Positions 49,729-57,964 of a DNA stretch of 64,000 nucleotides are shown piece after piece. Source of the DNA: Nonomuraea dietziae (lineage in GTDB: Bacteria > Actinomycetota > Actinomycetes > Streptosporangiales > Streptosporangiaceae); the NCBI RefSeq assembly GCF_014195505.1, contig NZ_JACIBV010000001.1:8866001-8930000 (forward strand), in the 5' to 3' direction. Under the pieces are notes generated by a model. The model was not told the origin of the DNA, ran no database searches, and was given only the letters and a program-made list of their open reading frames with translations. The position numbers and the translations under genes were made by a program. Numbering within the stretch: position 1 is the stretch's first letter; the number at the start of each line of letters is the position of its first letter.

Positions 49729-50589
49729 ATGACCAGCACCACCATCGACCACCGCCTGACCCGCCCGGCCGGTATCCGCACGATCCAGCTCGGCCGGCTC
49801 ACGGTCAGCTACGTGCCCGACGGGCACGTGCAGCTGCCCGGCCGCTCCTGGCTGCCGACCACGACCGACGAGTTCTGGGCCGAGCATCCCGAATACCTCG
49901 ACGACGCGGGCAACCTGATCGCGAGCATCGGCGGTCTGCTGGTCGAGTACGGCGAGCGGGCGATGCTGATCGACGCCGGCTTCGGCCCGCTGTCGACCCC
50001 CGCCGAGCCCGGCAACGCGCATGGCGCCATCCAGGGTGGGGCGCTCCTCGACAACCTCGCCGCGCTCGGCCGTACCCCGCAGGAGATCGAGGCGGTGGCC
50101 GTCACCCACCTGCACGTCGACCACCTCGGCTGGCTCTGGCAGCCCACTGCCGACCGGCTCCCCTTCGCGGGCGCGCGGATCCACATCGCCGAGGCCGAAT
50201 GGGCACGCCCCGACCTCGCCATCGCGGAGGGCACCGGCCAGGAGATCCTCGACATCATGGCGCCCCAGGTCCGGACGGTCACCGACGGCGAGGGGATCTT
50301 CCCCGGCGTCCACGTGCGGATCGCCGCCGGGCACACCGTCGGGCACACCACCTACGTGCTCAGCTCAGGCGGGCAGCGGCTCATCGCCTTCGGCGACGCG
50401 CTGCACTCGCCGGTACAGATCGGGCATCCCGAGCTGCACGCCGCCCCTGACCACGATGTCGCCGAGTCCACCGAGGCGCGCCGCCGCCTGATCGCCGAAC
50501 TGGCCGGTCCGGACACGCTCGGCTTCGGCAACCACTTCGCGGACGTGCAGTTCGGCCGCGTGCAGGATGACGCGTGGCTGCCGGCCTGA
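49729..50589 (+). CDS. MBL-fold metallo-hydrolase
   Basis: A 286-residue beta-lactamase-fold enzyme. The metal site is THLHVDHLGW (HxHxDH, residues ~126-135). Additional ligands are AGHTVGHTTY, FGDALHSP and the late His in FGNHFADVQFG. This resembles the quorum-quenching lactonase/MBL hydrolase group. ATG 49729 is chosen for GAGGA 6 nt upstream; ATG 49717 is in frame. It is divergent from a MarR gene. Substrate unknown; lactone or ester hydrolysis is likely. Confidence 0.87.
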   Translation: MTSTTIDHRLTRPAGIRTIQLGRLTVSYVPDGHVQLPGRSWLPTTTDEFWAEHPEYLDDAGNLIASIGGLLVEYGERAMLIDAGFGPLSTPAEPGNAHGAIQGGALLDNLAALGRTPQEIEAVAVTHLHVDHLGWLWQPTADRLPFAGARIHIAEAEWARPDLAIAEGTGQEILDIMAPQVRTVTDGEGIFPGVHVRIAAGHTVGHTTYVLSSGGQRLIAFGDALHSPVQIGHPELHAAPDHDVAESTEARRRLIAELAGPDTLGFGNHFADVQFGRVQDDAWLPA

Positions 50590-50681
50590 GGCCGGAGCCG
50601 ATCGGACGGCATAACCGGCAGGCCGGTCCCGTTGTGACAGGAGCTCGTCCTGCCGATCACTCACGCTGAGGAGAAGATCCC

Positions 50682-51176
50682 ATGACCCTTTCCCAGGACG
50701 CCGACAACGGGAAGCCGCCGGCCGTCCGCCAGCTCCGGCTGGTGGTCGAGGCGGAGGACTACGAGGCCGCCCTCGCCTTCTACCGGGACGCCCTGGGCCT
50801 GCCGGAGCAGGCCGCCTTCTCCGGTGGAGACGGCGCGCACGTGGCGATCCTCGATGCTGGGCGGGCCACGCTCGAGATCGCGAATCCCGCGCAGAAGAGG
50901 ATGATCGACGATGTCGAGGTGGGCCGCCAGGTGGCCCCCAAGATCCGGGTCGCGTTCGAGGTCGACGACGCCCGGGCCGCCACCGACCGGCTGCTCTCGG
51001 CCGGCGCCGAGGAGATCGCGCCGCCCACGGTCACGCCGTGGCAGTCGCTGAACGCGAGGTTCGACGCGCCCGCCGGCCTGCACATCTCGGTGTTCCAGGA
51101 ACTACGCAGCCTCGAGGAGCGCGAGTCGCTCGACGGCTTCGGAACCGAGGAGGGCCGGCGAGCGGACTCCTCCTGA
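50682..51176 (+). CDS. VOC superfamily (glyoxalase-like) protein
   Basis: A 164-residue protein with a single VOC module: LRLVVEAEDYEAALAFYRDA, GDGAHVAILDAGRATLEIAN and the second half LNARFDAPAGLHISVFQEL. Metal ligands such as Glu in TLEIAN are plausible, but the set is incomplete in a single module, so dimers probably form the site. A GAGGAGA Shine-Dalgarno precedes ATG 50682. Roles in this family include glyoxalase, resistance and dioxygenase-like functions; none can be chosen. Confidence 0.82.
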   Translation: MTLSQDADNGKPPAVRQLRLVVEAEDYEAALAFYRDALGLPEQAAFSGGDGAHVAILDAGRATLEIANPAQKRMIDDVEVGRQVAPKIRVAFEVDDARAATDRLLSAGAEEIAPPTVTPWQSLNARFDAPAGLHISVFQELRSLEERESLDGFGTEEGRRADSS

Positions 51177-51271
51177 CGAAAATCCGCCGCATCTGACGCG
51201 AACCTCTGGCTTCTTGATCGCATCAAAGGGGATGTTGCACACCCACTGATCAAGAAAGCGGTAATCCCCCC

Positions 51272-51880
51272 ATGATCAAGCTGGTCCTCTCCGGTGTCGC
51301 CGGTGCCGTGCTCGTCTTCGGCGCCACCGCCCCCGCCTTCGCGGCCGCCCCGCGCGAGGTCCCCAAGGGTTTTCTGAAGTACGAGCACAAGAAGGCCCAG
51401 GACAAGTACATGAGCTGGGAGGTCTCCGACAAGGCCCAGCCCCTCGCCCTGCTGACCGACTGCCCGGCGAAGCGGCCGAGCGTGCAGAAGGCCGAGGACT
51501 CCCGTACGGTCATCGCCAGCGGCGACAGCGACTACCGCTATGCCGAGCAGGTGGTCATCATGTCCAGCCCCGCGGCGGCGCAGCAGGTCATGAGGGGGTT
51601 GAGGGCCGGGGCCGCGTCGTGCGCCACGAAGCGGCTGGCCGTCAAGACGGCGCCGGCCGGGAAGCTGGGTGACGAGGCCTTCACCTTCAGCGCCCAGAAC
51701 GTCTCGAAGCACAGCCTCGGCGGCGCCGAGCGGGCCGTGGTGGTCAGGAAGGGCAGTGCCGTGCTCGTGTACAGCGAGTTCACGGCGTACGGCAAGATCG
51801 GCAAGCACGACTTCACGAAGCCGCTGGCCGACGCCCGGGCGATGGCCCCCCGGCTGTGCCAGGCCGCCGGGGAGTGCTGA
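51272..51880 (+). CDS. Secreted protein of unknown function (PknH-sensor-like layout)
   Basis: A 202-residue exported protein. A Sec signal peptide (MIKLVLSGVAGAVLVFGATA, cleavage near PAFAAA) is followed by a soluble alpha/beta domain with paired Cys (LTDCPAKRP, AASCATKRL, RLCQAAGEC). Composition and length resemble extracellular sensor-like domains in actinomycetes (PknH/LppX style), but no catalytic motif is seen. It is monocistronic. AT-rich sequence just upstream (51180-51270) is the probable promoter. Confidence 0.75.
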   Translation: MIKLVLSGVAGAVLVFGATAPAFAAAPREVPKGFLKYEHKKAQDKYMSWEVSDKAQPLALLTDCPAKRPSVQKAEDSRTVIASGDSDYRYAEQVVIMSSPAAAQQVMRGLRAGAASCATKRLAVKTAPAGKLGDEAFTFSAQNVSKHSLGGAERAVVVRKGSAVLVYSEFTAYGKIGKHDFTKPLADARAMAPRLCQAAGEC

Positions 51881-52112
51881 GGCGCAGTGTTCTTCCGGTG
51901 AGAAACGTCGGTGGCGTCCACCAGATTGATCGTCTGCGGAGTCTCGGCCGCGCCGATGGATGGAGCGGGGGCCGGTCGGCGGGCCGCTGCTGACCGCCGC
52001 GAGCCTCCGGCCGTTGCTGCTCCTGACCATGGTGCCTGCCGAGTGGCTGGGCCGGGCCGTCTCCGCCATGCTCGACGGCAGCGCGGCGGCTGGCGAGGCC
52101 AGGCGACGGGTG

Positions 52113-52128
52113 GCCCTCGTTCGAGGGC
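52113..52128. terminator. Hairpin after aminotransferase
   Basis: GCCCTCG (52113-52119), TT, CGAGGGC (52122-52128). It is placed 5 bp beyond the end of the minus-strand aminotransferase gene. The 252-bp stretch 51881-52133 holds no convincing gene. Confidence 0.5.
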
Positions 52129-52133
52129 GACCG

Positions 52134-53279
52134 TCAGGCGAGGGCGGCGGTGAAGCGGTCGCGGAGTTCGGTCAGGCGCTTGACCGGCTCGTTGCTGTAG
52201 ACCAGCCGGACGTACCGGCCCGCCACGGCCTCGCCCCAGGCGGTCATCGGGGTGGCGGCGATACGCCCACGCGCCAGCAGCCGCGCCGACAGCTCCGGCG
52301 CGCCCAGCCCCAGAGCCTCCGCGTCCACCAGGCACGACCAGCCGCCCGCCGCCCGCACCACCGGCAGCCCGTCCAACTCCCTGATGACGGTGTGGTGGCG
52401 GAGCTGGTACTCGGCCACCGCCTCCTGGACGCCACTCGGCCCGCCGAGCGCCGCGGCGGCGCCGAGCTGCGCGAACCCGCTGGAGACCGTCGTGTTGTAG
52501 GTGACCGCCACGATGACGCGGGCCATGATGTCCGGCGGCCCGGCCACCCAGCCGATCCGCCAGCCGATCATCCGGTACTCCTTGGACATCGACCCGATCA
52601 CGATGGTCCGCTCGGCCAGCCCGTCGACCCGGCACGGGTTGATGCGCGGGTGCCCGTCGAAGACGATGCGCTCCATGGCCGCGTCGTAGATCAGGTACGC
52701 GCCGGTCCGCTCGCAGACCTGGGCGACCGCCGCCCAGTCCTCCTGGTCGAGGACGACGCCCGACGGCATCGACGGGCTCATCAAGAGCAGCGCCGCCGCG
52801 TCGGACACCCGTAGCAGCGCGTCCCTGTCGAGCCGCCACAATCCGTCGCGGACCCGGAGGGGCACGAGGGACGGCTGCGCGCCCGCCAGCCGTACGCGCT
52901 GGAAGAGACCGGCGTACGTGGGGTCGGTGAGCACCACGCGCTCGCCCGGCTCGGTGGTGGCGAGCAGCACCGGCATGACCGCCGAGGTGCCGCCGGAGGT
53001 GACGACGATCTGCCGGACAGGGTCGAAGTCGAGGCCGGTCCGCAGGCGCAGGTCGGCGGCGATCGCCTCGCGCAGCACAGGCAGTCCGCTGAACGGCAGC
53101 CAGCTGTTGCCCTGCCCGGTGGTCAGCGCCTGGACGGTCGCCTCCACGGCGGCGGGCGGCGGCGGCACGTCGGTGTCGAGGTTCTCCATCCGCAGGACGT
53201 CGGGGTCGGAACCGGCGGCCGCGGCGACCCGGTCGATGTCGAACGACAGCACCTGGGCGAAGCGTGAGTTGTTCCGCAT
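52134..53279 (-). CDS. PLP-dependent aminotransferase class I/II
   Basis: A 381-residue fold-type I enzyme. The Schiff-base Lys is in IGSMSKEYRMIGWRIGW (residue ~226), with the phosphate-binding Arg in the same motif. SGGTSAVMPVLLATTEPGER, LTDPTYAGLF and YLIYDAAMERIVFDG match the aspartate/alanine aminotransferase group, and LVYSNEPVKRL supplies the substrate-carboxylate region. ATG 53279 (MRNNSRFAQVLSFDI) lies within a palindrome that may be an operator. The preferred amino acid cannot be read from sequence. Confidence 0.88.
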   Translation of the reverse strand: MRNNSRFAQVLSFDIDRVAAAAGSDPDVLRMENLDTDVPPPPAAVEATVQALTTGQGNSWLPFSGLPVLREAIAADLRLRTGLDFDPVRQIVVTSGGTSAVMPVLLATTEPGERVVLTDPTYAGLFQRVRLAGAQPSLVPLRVRDGLWRLDRDALLRVSDAAALLLMSPSMPSGVVLDQEDWAAVAQVCERTGAYLIYDAAMERIVFDGHPRINPCRVDGLAERTIVIGSMSKEYRMIGWRIGWVAGPPDIMARVIVAVTYNTTVSSGFAQLGAAAALGGPSGVQEAVAEYQLRHHTVIRELDGLPVVRAAGGWSCLVDAEALGLGAPELSARLLARGRIAATPMTAWGEAVAGRYVRLVYSNEPVKRLTELRDRFTAALA

Positions 53280-53286
53280 ACGGAAC
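53271..53286. promoter_or_regulatory. Palindrome overlapping the aminotransferase start
   Basis: GTTCCG-CATA-CGGAAC is a 16-bp dyad with perfect 6-bp arms, spanning the ATG of the minus-strand gene. The TTCCG/CGGAA arms with a 4-bp centre resemble IclR-family operators. Binding here would block initiation directly. No IclR gene is nearby. Confidence 0.5.
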
Positions 53287-53827
53287 ACGCTTGCTCGCCG
53301 AAGACTCGGTGTCAATGACGCCTGGTCCAGATGTCGTCGGTCCGGTTCCAGGGCGACGGGTCGCCGAACGTCCAAGATCCGGCCGTCGAGCCACCCGGCA
53401 TCCGCTTCGGCGCGCAGGCCGAACAGGTCGGCCGGTCGAAGACCAAGTCGTCTCCCCAGAGCCCACGCTCCGCTTCTCCCGCGGCAGGTGCCGGAGCAGG
53501 GCGGCGGGCTCCGAGGGAAGAGCGCCCAGCGACGAGACCGCCCGTGCCCCCGCGGCGGGTCCTGCGCGTCCTGCGGCGGCCCAGCGCGGCGCCCGCGTCC
53601 AGGAAGTCGCGTTCGAAGCCGGCCAGGGTGAGGGCGATCCCAGCTCGGGCGGACGGCTTGGGGGAGCGGGGAGAAGGCCCATGACCCATTCCACCCCGCC
53701 GTACCGCTGTTGCCGAGGCGAATGCCCCAAGTCGTGATCAGAGCGCTTGCGGCGCTGCGGTAACGCCTCTACTTTGGGGCTCATCGCGCCGACCCGAGTG
53801 GCGGGGCCGCCAGGGAGGAGCACCCCC
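53287..53827. other. 540-bp region without a convincing gene
   Basis: Several overlapping frames cross the region, mostly Arg/Pro/Ala-rich. One minus-strand frame ending at 53312-53314 finishes with natural-looking sequence FDRPTCSACAPKRMPGGSTA and DPSPWNRTDDIWTRRH, which may be the tail of a degraded gene. The start of the small TM protein at 53828 marks the right border. No RNA or repeat was seen. Confidence 0.4.
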
Positions 53828-53950
53828 TTGACCGTCGACCGTCACCGGCCCGGCTACCTCTTCCGCCGCGTCGGCAGGGCACTTCTCGGGTACGGCGTCG
53901 CCCTGGTCGTCGCCGCCGTCGTGGTGGCGCTGTGGTGGCTGACGCGCTGA
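53828..53950 (+). CDS. 40-residue single-TM small protein
   Basis: A TTG start (53828) preceded by GGGAGGAG 8 nt upstream gives LTVDRHRPGYLFRRVGRALL followed by a hydrophobic helix (YGVALVVAAVVVALWWL) and a final TR. The strong Shine-Dalgarno favours this start over ATG 53747, which would add unnatural sequence. A single-pass inner-membrane protein of unknown function; the stop is followed by a strong terminator hairpin. Confidence 0.6.
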   Translation: MTVDRHRPGYLFRRVGRALLGYGVALVVAAVVVALWWLTR

Positions 53951-53980
53951 CAGGCGACGCCCAGGCCCCGCCGTCCAGCA

Positions 53981-54044
53981 GAAGGGCCTCCTGCTGGAGA
54001 CGTTCCGGCAGGAGGCCCTTCGACAGGAGGCCATTCGTCAGGAG
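53981..54044. terminator. 14-bp hairpin terminator plus 15-bp tandem repeat
   Basis: GAAGGGCCTCCTGC (53981-53994) pairs with GCAGGAGGCCCTTC (54008-54021) without mismatch around a 13-nt loop, between two convergent genes. The right arm belongs to a short tandem repeat, CAGGAGGCCCTTCGA, CAGGAGGCCATTCGT, CAGGAG (54009-54044), so the arm was partly amplified. Confidence 0.75.
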
Positions 54045-54064
54045 AGCGGAGCGGCGGTGTCAGG

Positions 54065-54382
54065 TCAGCAGAGGTTCGCGCCGTCGAACGAGCGGACGCC
54101 GCGAGGCACCTGCGTGCTGATGCTCTGCCCTGGCCGTACGGTGCGGCAGGGCCCGTCGGTGCCTCGTGCCCATACGATCTTGAGGTTCAGCGTGTGGGGA
54201 CAGTCGTTCCTGGCGTAACCGGTCTTGGTGATGCGGCCGGTGTGCTCCCAGACCGTGACGCAGGACGGGGCGTTGCCCGCGGGAATCGCCGCAGTGGAGG
54301 CGACGGCCTGGCCGGGGAGGGCGAGCAGGCTCGATGTGAGGACGAGACCTGCGGCCGTGAGAGTCCCGAGAGCGGTGCGCAT
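54065..54382 (-). CDS. Secreted tendamistat-like (alpha-amylase inhibitor fold) protein
   Basis: A 105-residue exported protein: signal peptide about residues 1-29 (MRTALGTLTAAGLVLTSSLL, cleavage near AVA-ST), then ~74 mature residues. The mature part NAPSCVTVWEHTGRI, ARNDCPHTLNLKIVWARGTD and GPCRTVRPGQSISTQV follows the tendamistat pattern, with four Cys at matching positions (two disulfides). The WRY inhibitory triplet of tendamistat is not present (WEHTGR), so amylase inhibition is uncertain. A GATTA-G-TAATC palindrome (54420-54430) lies in its promoter region. Confidence 0.7.
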   Translation of the reverse strand: MRTALGTLTAAGLVLTSSLLALPGQAVASTAAIPAGNAPSCVTVWEHTGRITKTGYARNDCPHTLNLKIVWARGTDGPCRTVRPGQSISTQVPRGVRSFDGANLC

Positions 54383-54460
54383 GATGGGGTGGGTCCTTTC
54401 GCTGGGAGATTGACCCTCCGATTAGTAATCGCATGACTACGCAGAGTCAAGCGAAACACT

Positions 54461-54613
54461 TCAGGATGGCCCCCGGCGGCGCAGCTCCTCGTAGGCCGCG
54501 AGGGCCCGGCGGCGCGCCGTCTCCTGCCGGGGCTCGCGCGGCGCCGGTGCCGGAGCCTGCTTGTCGGGGGCGGTCTGCTCGCGCGTCACGCTCTGTGGCG
54601 TGTCGTCGTCCAT
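54461..54613 (-). CDS. 50-residue charged small protein
   Basis: ATG 54613 encodes MDDDTPQSVTREQTAPDKQA, a Pro/Ala stretch, then RRRALAAYEELRRRGPS and a TGA at 54461-54463. The acidic/disordered N-terminus and amphipathic Arg/Glu helix look like a genuine small actinomycete protein; the other frames here do not. No family recognised. It reads toward the secreted tendamistat-like gene, 79 bp away, and may share its transcript. Confidence 0.55.
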   Translation of the reverse strand: MDDDTPQSVTREQTAPDKQAPAPAPREPRQETARRRALAAYEELRRRGPS

Positions 54614-54683
54614 GGGCTGCAGGATCGCGCCTGATGCGGGGCGCGGCCACCGGTTCGGCCTATTGCCCCGATATGTGCGCCGC

Positions 54684-56135
54684 CTACCAGCCCTCGCCGA
54701 AGTCGCAGATCTCGACCGTGACGCTCCGCCGTACGCTCGAGGGGGTGAACACCTCGAAGACGACGCGATACGAGCCCGCCTCCTTCCAGGTGATGGAGGG
54801 GAGCACCACCTTGTCTCCCGGGGCGGCCTCGTGCCTGCCCCTGGTCTCCCCGTTGACCAGCCACCGGTAGCCGAACCTGCCCGAGGCCTTCACATCGGCG
54901 TAGATGTTCAGGTCGTAGCGCCAGCAGCCGCTCATCCTGATGCCCTCGGGGCGCAGACTCACCGAGCTCACGCCCCCGGTGCCCTGGGACGGCTCGGCGG
55001 AACGGCTGCCCGTGGGGCGCGGGGTGGGCCGCGACGTGGGGGAGGACGCGGGGGACGACGTGGGCCGCGAGGTAGGACGCCCGGTGGCCACGGAGGTGCG
55101 CGACACGGTGGGAGTGGAGCGGGGCTTCGCGCTGGTTCTGCTCTTGCCAGGCCGAGGCGTCGTGCGCTTCCCCGTGGCCGCGGGGGACTTCCCCGTCGCG
55201 GGCAGGGCGGCGGAGCCGGTGGAAGCGGTGGTCGTGGGGGCGGACGCGTGCGTGCCGGAGCCGCCCAAGAGCGCCGCCGCTCCCCACGTCGCGCCGGCGA
55301 CGCAGGTCACGGCCAGCGCGGCCGCCCCCGCCACGAGCGCGGGCCTGCGGCGGCGCCCGGCCGGCGCGCCGCGCGCGGGCGGCTGGGCGCCGATGAGCTG
55401 GAAGAGCACGTCCTGCATGGTCGGACGGCGGGCGGGGTCCTTGTCGAGGCAGCCGGCCACGATCGGGCGCAGCGCGTCGGGCACCTGATCCAGCAGCGGC
55501 TCGCCGTACTGGACCCTTCTGATCACCTCGGGCAGCGACCCCCTGCCGAAGGGCGGCGTGCCCGTGGCGGCGAACACCATCACCCCCGCCCAGGCGAACA
55601 CGTCCGCCGCGGGCCCCACCTCCGCGCCCGCCACCTGCTCGGGGGCCATGTAGGACGGCGTGCCGACGATGCTGCTCGTGACCGTGAGGGCCGAGCCCGT
55701 CGCGCGGGCGATGCCGAAGTCGATGACGCGGGGACCGTCCCTGCCGAGCAGGACGTTGGCGGGCTTGAAGTCCCTGTGCACCACGCCCGCCCGGTGGATG
55801 GCGGCGAGCGCGGTGGCGGTGCTGATCGCCAGCCGCTGCAGGTCGGCGCCGAGGTGGCGCCCTGCCTCCTGCAGGGAGGGGCCCTCGACGTACTCGGTGA
55901 CGATGTACGGCCTGCCGCTCAGCGACGCGTCGAGCACCTGGGCGATGCAGAACGGTTCCACCCTGCGCGCGGCGGCGATCTCCTTGGCGAAGCGGTCGTC
56001 GCCCGCGAAACCCTCACGGAGCGTCTTGACCGCCACGGGCCGTCCGTCGGGCGCGGTGGCGAGGTAGACCACGCCCTGGCCGCCTTCGCCGAGCGGTCTG
56101 ACGACCCGGTAGGGGCCGATGAAGGAGGGCGTCAT
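54684..56135 (-). CDS. Ser/Thr protein kinase with single TM and Ig-like ectodomain (kinase A)
   Basis: A 483-residue Pkn-type receptor kinase. The kinase domain (1-~265) has PLGEGGQGVVYLA, VAVKTL (ATP Lys), VHRDFKPANVLLG (catalytic Asp), IDFGIAR and GTPSYMAPEQV. A Pro/Arg-rich juxtamembrane stretch leads to a TM helix near 270-292. A long Thr/Ser/Pro/Arg linker then precedes a ~95-residue beta-rich domain with two Cys (SGCWRYDLNIY, YRWLVNGE, VTVEICDFGEG). There are no PASTA repeats. It overlaps the paralogous kinase B upstream by one base. Confidence 0.88.
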   Translation of the reverse strand: MTPSFIGPYRVVRPLGEGGQGVVYLATAPDGRPVAVKTLREGFAGDDRFAKEIAAARRVEPFCIAQVLDASLSGRPYIVTEYVEGPSLQEAGRHLGADLQRLAISTATALAAIHRAGVVHRDFKPANVLLGRDGPRVIDFGIARATGSALTVTSSIVGTPSYMAPEQVAGAEVGPAADVFAWAGVMVFAATGTPPFGRGSLPEVIRRVQYGEPLLDQVPDALRPIVAGCLDKDPARRPTMQDVLFQLIGAQPPARGAPAGRRRRPALVAGAAALAVTCVAGATWGAAALLGGSGTHASAPTTTASTGSAALPATGKSPAATGKRTTPRPGKSRTSAKPRSTPTVSRTSVATGRPTSRPTSSPASSPTSRPTPRPTGSRSAEPSQGTGGVSSVSLRPEGIRMSGCWRYDLNIYADVKASGRFGYRWLVNGETRGRHEAAPGDKVVLPSITWKEAGSYRVVFEVFTPSSVRRSVTVEICDFGEGW

Positions 56136-57616
56136 CAGTAGTCCACGGAGCAGACGTCGATCGAGATGCTCCTGGTGACGGTGACAGGCGAGGTCACCCG
56201 CAGGGTGACGGTGTGCGGGCCTGCCTTCAGCATGTACTGGTCAGCGGTCACGAACGCGGTGTAGTCGTCCTCCGGGACCCAGCTTCTCCCGCTGCGCTTC
56301 GTCATGCCGTCCACGAGCCACCGGTAGGAGATCCATATCCCCTTCCTGCTCGACGCCACCGTGGTCTGGAAGTGCACGGGCGGCATGTAGCAGCCCTCCG
56401 CCTCGACCTGGCCAGGGCCGCCGGACAGCTGGATGGGCTGGATGTCGAGGTCGACGCGCGCGGCTGGCTTCCGCGTGGGGCGCGTGGTGGTGGGGGAGAG
56501 GCTGGGCGTGGGAGTGCGCGTGGCGGGCGTGTCCGAGGGCGTGGGCCTGGGCGAGCGGGTGGTCCTGCTGGACGGCGAGGCCTTGGGCGTCCGCTTCGGG
56601 CGAGGGGTGCCCCGCTTGGACGTGACGGCCGTGCTCGCGGCCGGCGATTCGGAGGGCGTGGTGACGGCGGCGAGCGCGGGGGAGCCGGAGCCGTCCGGCG
56701 AGGTGGTGCGCCAGACGACCGCGGCCACCAGCGCCGCGGACATCACCACGGCGACGCCCGCGGCCACAGGGACGACGGCGCGGCGCCGCCTGACGCGGAC
56801 GGTTCCGCCACCGCGCACGGGCGTCGTGGACTGCCCGTCGCCGCCGAGGAGACGCAGCAGCACGTCCTGCATGGTGGGCCTGCGGGCGGGATCCTTGGCC
56901 AGGCAGTCGTAGACGATCGAGCGCAGCGGATGCGGCAGGTCGCCCATCTGGGGCTCGTTGTGCAGGATGCGGTTGATGATCGCGGGCAGCGTGTCCTCGC
57001 CGAACGGCGGCGCGCCCGTGCCGGCCCAGACCATCACCGACGCCCACGCGAACACGTCCGTCGCGGGACCGACCTGCGCGCCCGCCAGCTGCTCCGGAGC
57101 CATGTAGGCGGGCGTGCCGACGATGCTGCTCGTGACCGTGGCGCCCGCGTCCGTGGCGCGGGCGATGCCGAAGTCGATGACGCGCGGGCCGCCGGGGCCC
57201 AGCAGCACGTTCGCCGGCTTGAAGTCCCTGTGGACGACCCCCGCCTGGTGGATCGCCGCCAGCGCGGTGGCCGTGGCCACGGCCAGCCGCTGGAGCTCGG
57301 CCCCGCCGTGGCGTCCTGCCTGCTGCAGGGTGGGGCCCTCGATGTACTCGGTGACGATGTACGGCCTGCCGCTCAGCGACGCGTCGAGCACCTGGGCGAC
57401 GCAGAAGGGCTCGACCCTGCGGGCCGCGGCGATCTCCTTGGCGAAGCGGTCGTCGGCGGCGACGCCGTCCCGCAGGACCTTGACGGCCACGGGCCTGCCG
57501 TCGGGGGCCCTGCCGAGGTACACGATGCCCTGGCCACCCTCCCCGAGCCTGCCGACGATCAGGTAGGCGCCTATCGCGGCGGGATCACCTTCACGCAGTG
57601 GTGCGGCTTGCGGCAT
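56135..57616 (-). CDS. Ser/Thr protein kinase with single TM and Ig-like ectodomain (kinase B)
   Basis: A 493-residue paralog of kinase A with the same order: kinase domain (RLGEGGQGIVYLG, VAVKVL, VHRDFKPANVLLG, IDFGIAR, GTPAYMAPEQL), TM helix (VVPVAAGVAVVMSAALVAAV), Thr/Ser/Pro-rich linker, and a beta-rich extracellular domain with two Cys (AEGCYMPPVHF, YRWLVDGM, SISIDVCSVD). The kinase halves are much more alike than the ectodomains, so the pair arose by duplication and then diverged in sensing. The stop TGA overlaps the ATG of kinase A, so the two are translationally coupled. Confidence 0.88.
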   Translation of the reverse strand: MPQAAPLREGDPAAIGAYLIVGRLGEGGQGIVYLGRAPDGRPVAVKVLRDGVAADDRFAKEIAAARRVEPFCVAQVLDASLSGRPYIVTEYIEGPTLQQAGRHGGAELQRLAVATATALAAIHQAGVVHRDFKPANVLLGPGGPRVIDFGIARATDAGATVTSSIVGTPAYMAPEQLAGAQVGPATDVFAWASVMVWAGTGAPPFGEDTLPAIINRILHNEPQMGDLPHPLRSIVYDCLAKDPARRPTMQDVLLRLLGGDGQSTTPVRGGGTVRVRRRRAVVPVAAGVAVVMSAALVAAVVWRTTSPDGSGSPALAAVTTPSESPAASTAVTSKRGTPRPKRTPKASPSSRTTRSPRPTPSDTPATRTPTPSLSPTTTRPTRKPAARVDLDIQPIQLSGGPGQVEAEGCYMPPVHFQTTVASSRKGIWISYRWLVDGMTKRSGRSWVPEDDYTAFVTADQYMLKAGPHTVTLRVTSPVTVTRSISIDVCSVDY

Positions 57617-57781
57617 GAGGGGTGACTCCTGAGGCGGGAGAGATCAACCCCATGCACCTTAGCGGGATAAGTCAGGATTTGTAGGCGTCTCCGGTTGATC
57701 ACTGACACCAAAACGCCCACCGCCCCGAGCCGCTCACCCCCGCCCGTCCGGCACCCTCGCCGACCGGTACTCCTGGCCCAG

Positions 57782-57866
57782 CCGGTACGCCGACCCGACC
57801 GGTACGCCGACCCGACCGGCACGCCGACCCGACCGGCACCCCCGTTCGACCGGCACCTCCGTTCGA
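57782..57866. repeat. Five tandem 17-bp units
   Basis: Units at 57782-57798, 57799-57815, 57816-57832, 57833-57849 and 57850-57866, consensus CCGGYACGCCGACCCGA. The first two are identical except for their neighbours, unit 3 has one change, and units 4-5 share CCCGTTCGA-type ends. The 17-bp period is not a codon multiple, which argues against a coding role. Confidence 0.85.
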
Positions 57867-57910
57867 CCGGCATCGCCTTGGCCGGCGCCCCCTCTGACAT
57901 CGACGATCCT

Positions 57911-57964
57911 GCGTTGGGCAGCGGACCCGCGTTGGGCGGCGGACCCGCGTTGGGCGGCGGACCC
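57911..57964. repeat. Three tandem 18-bp units
   Basis: GCGTTGGGCRGCGGACCC at 57911-57928, 57929-57946 and 57947-57964; unit 1 differs by one base. A partial related copy (GTTGGGTGGCGGCGG) follows near 57984-57998. It is a minisatellite likely to vary in copy number. Confidence 0.85.

Noticed and set aside
53312..53689. Minus-strand 125-residue frame upstream of the aminotransferase
   Set aside because: Only the last ~40 residues look protein-like; the rest is Arg/Gly/Ala-rich. Left as a note in the spacer entry.
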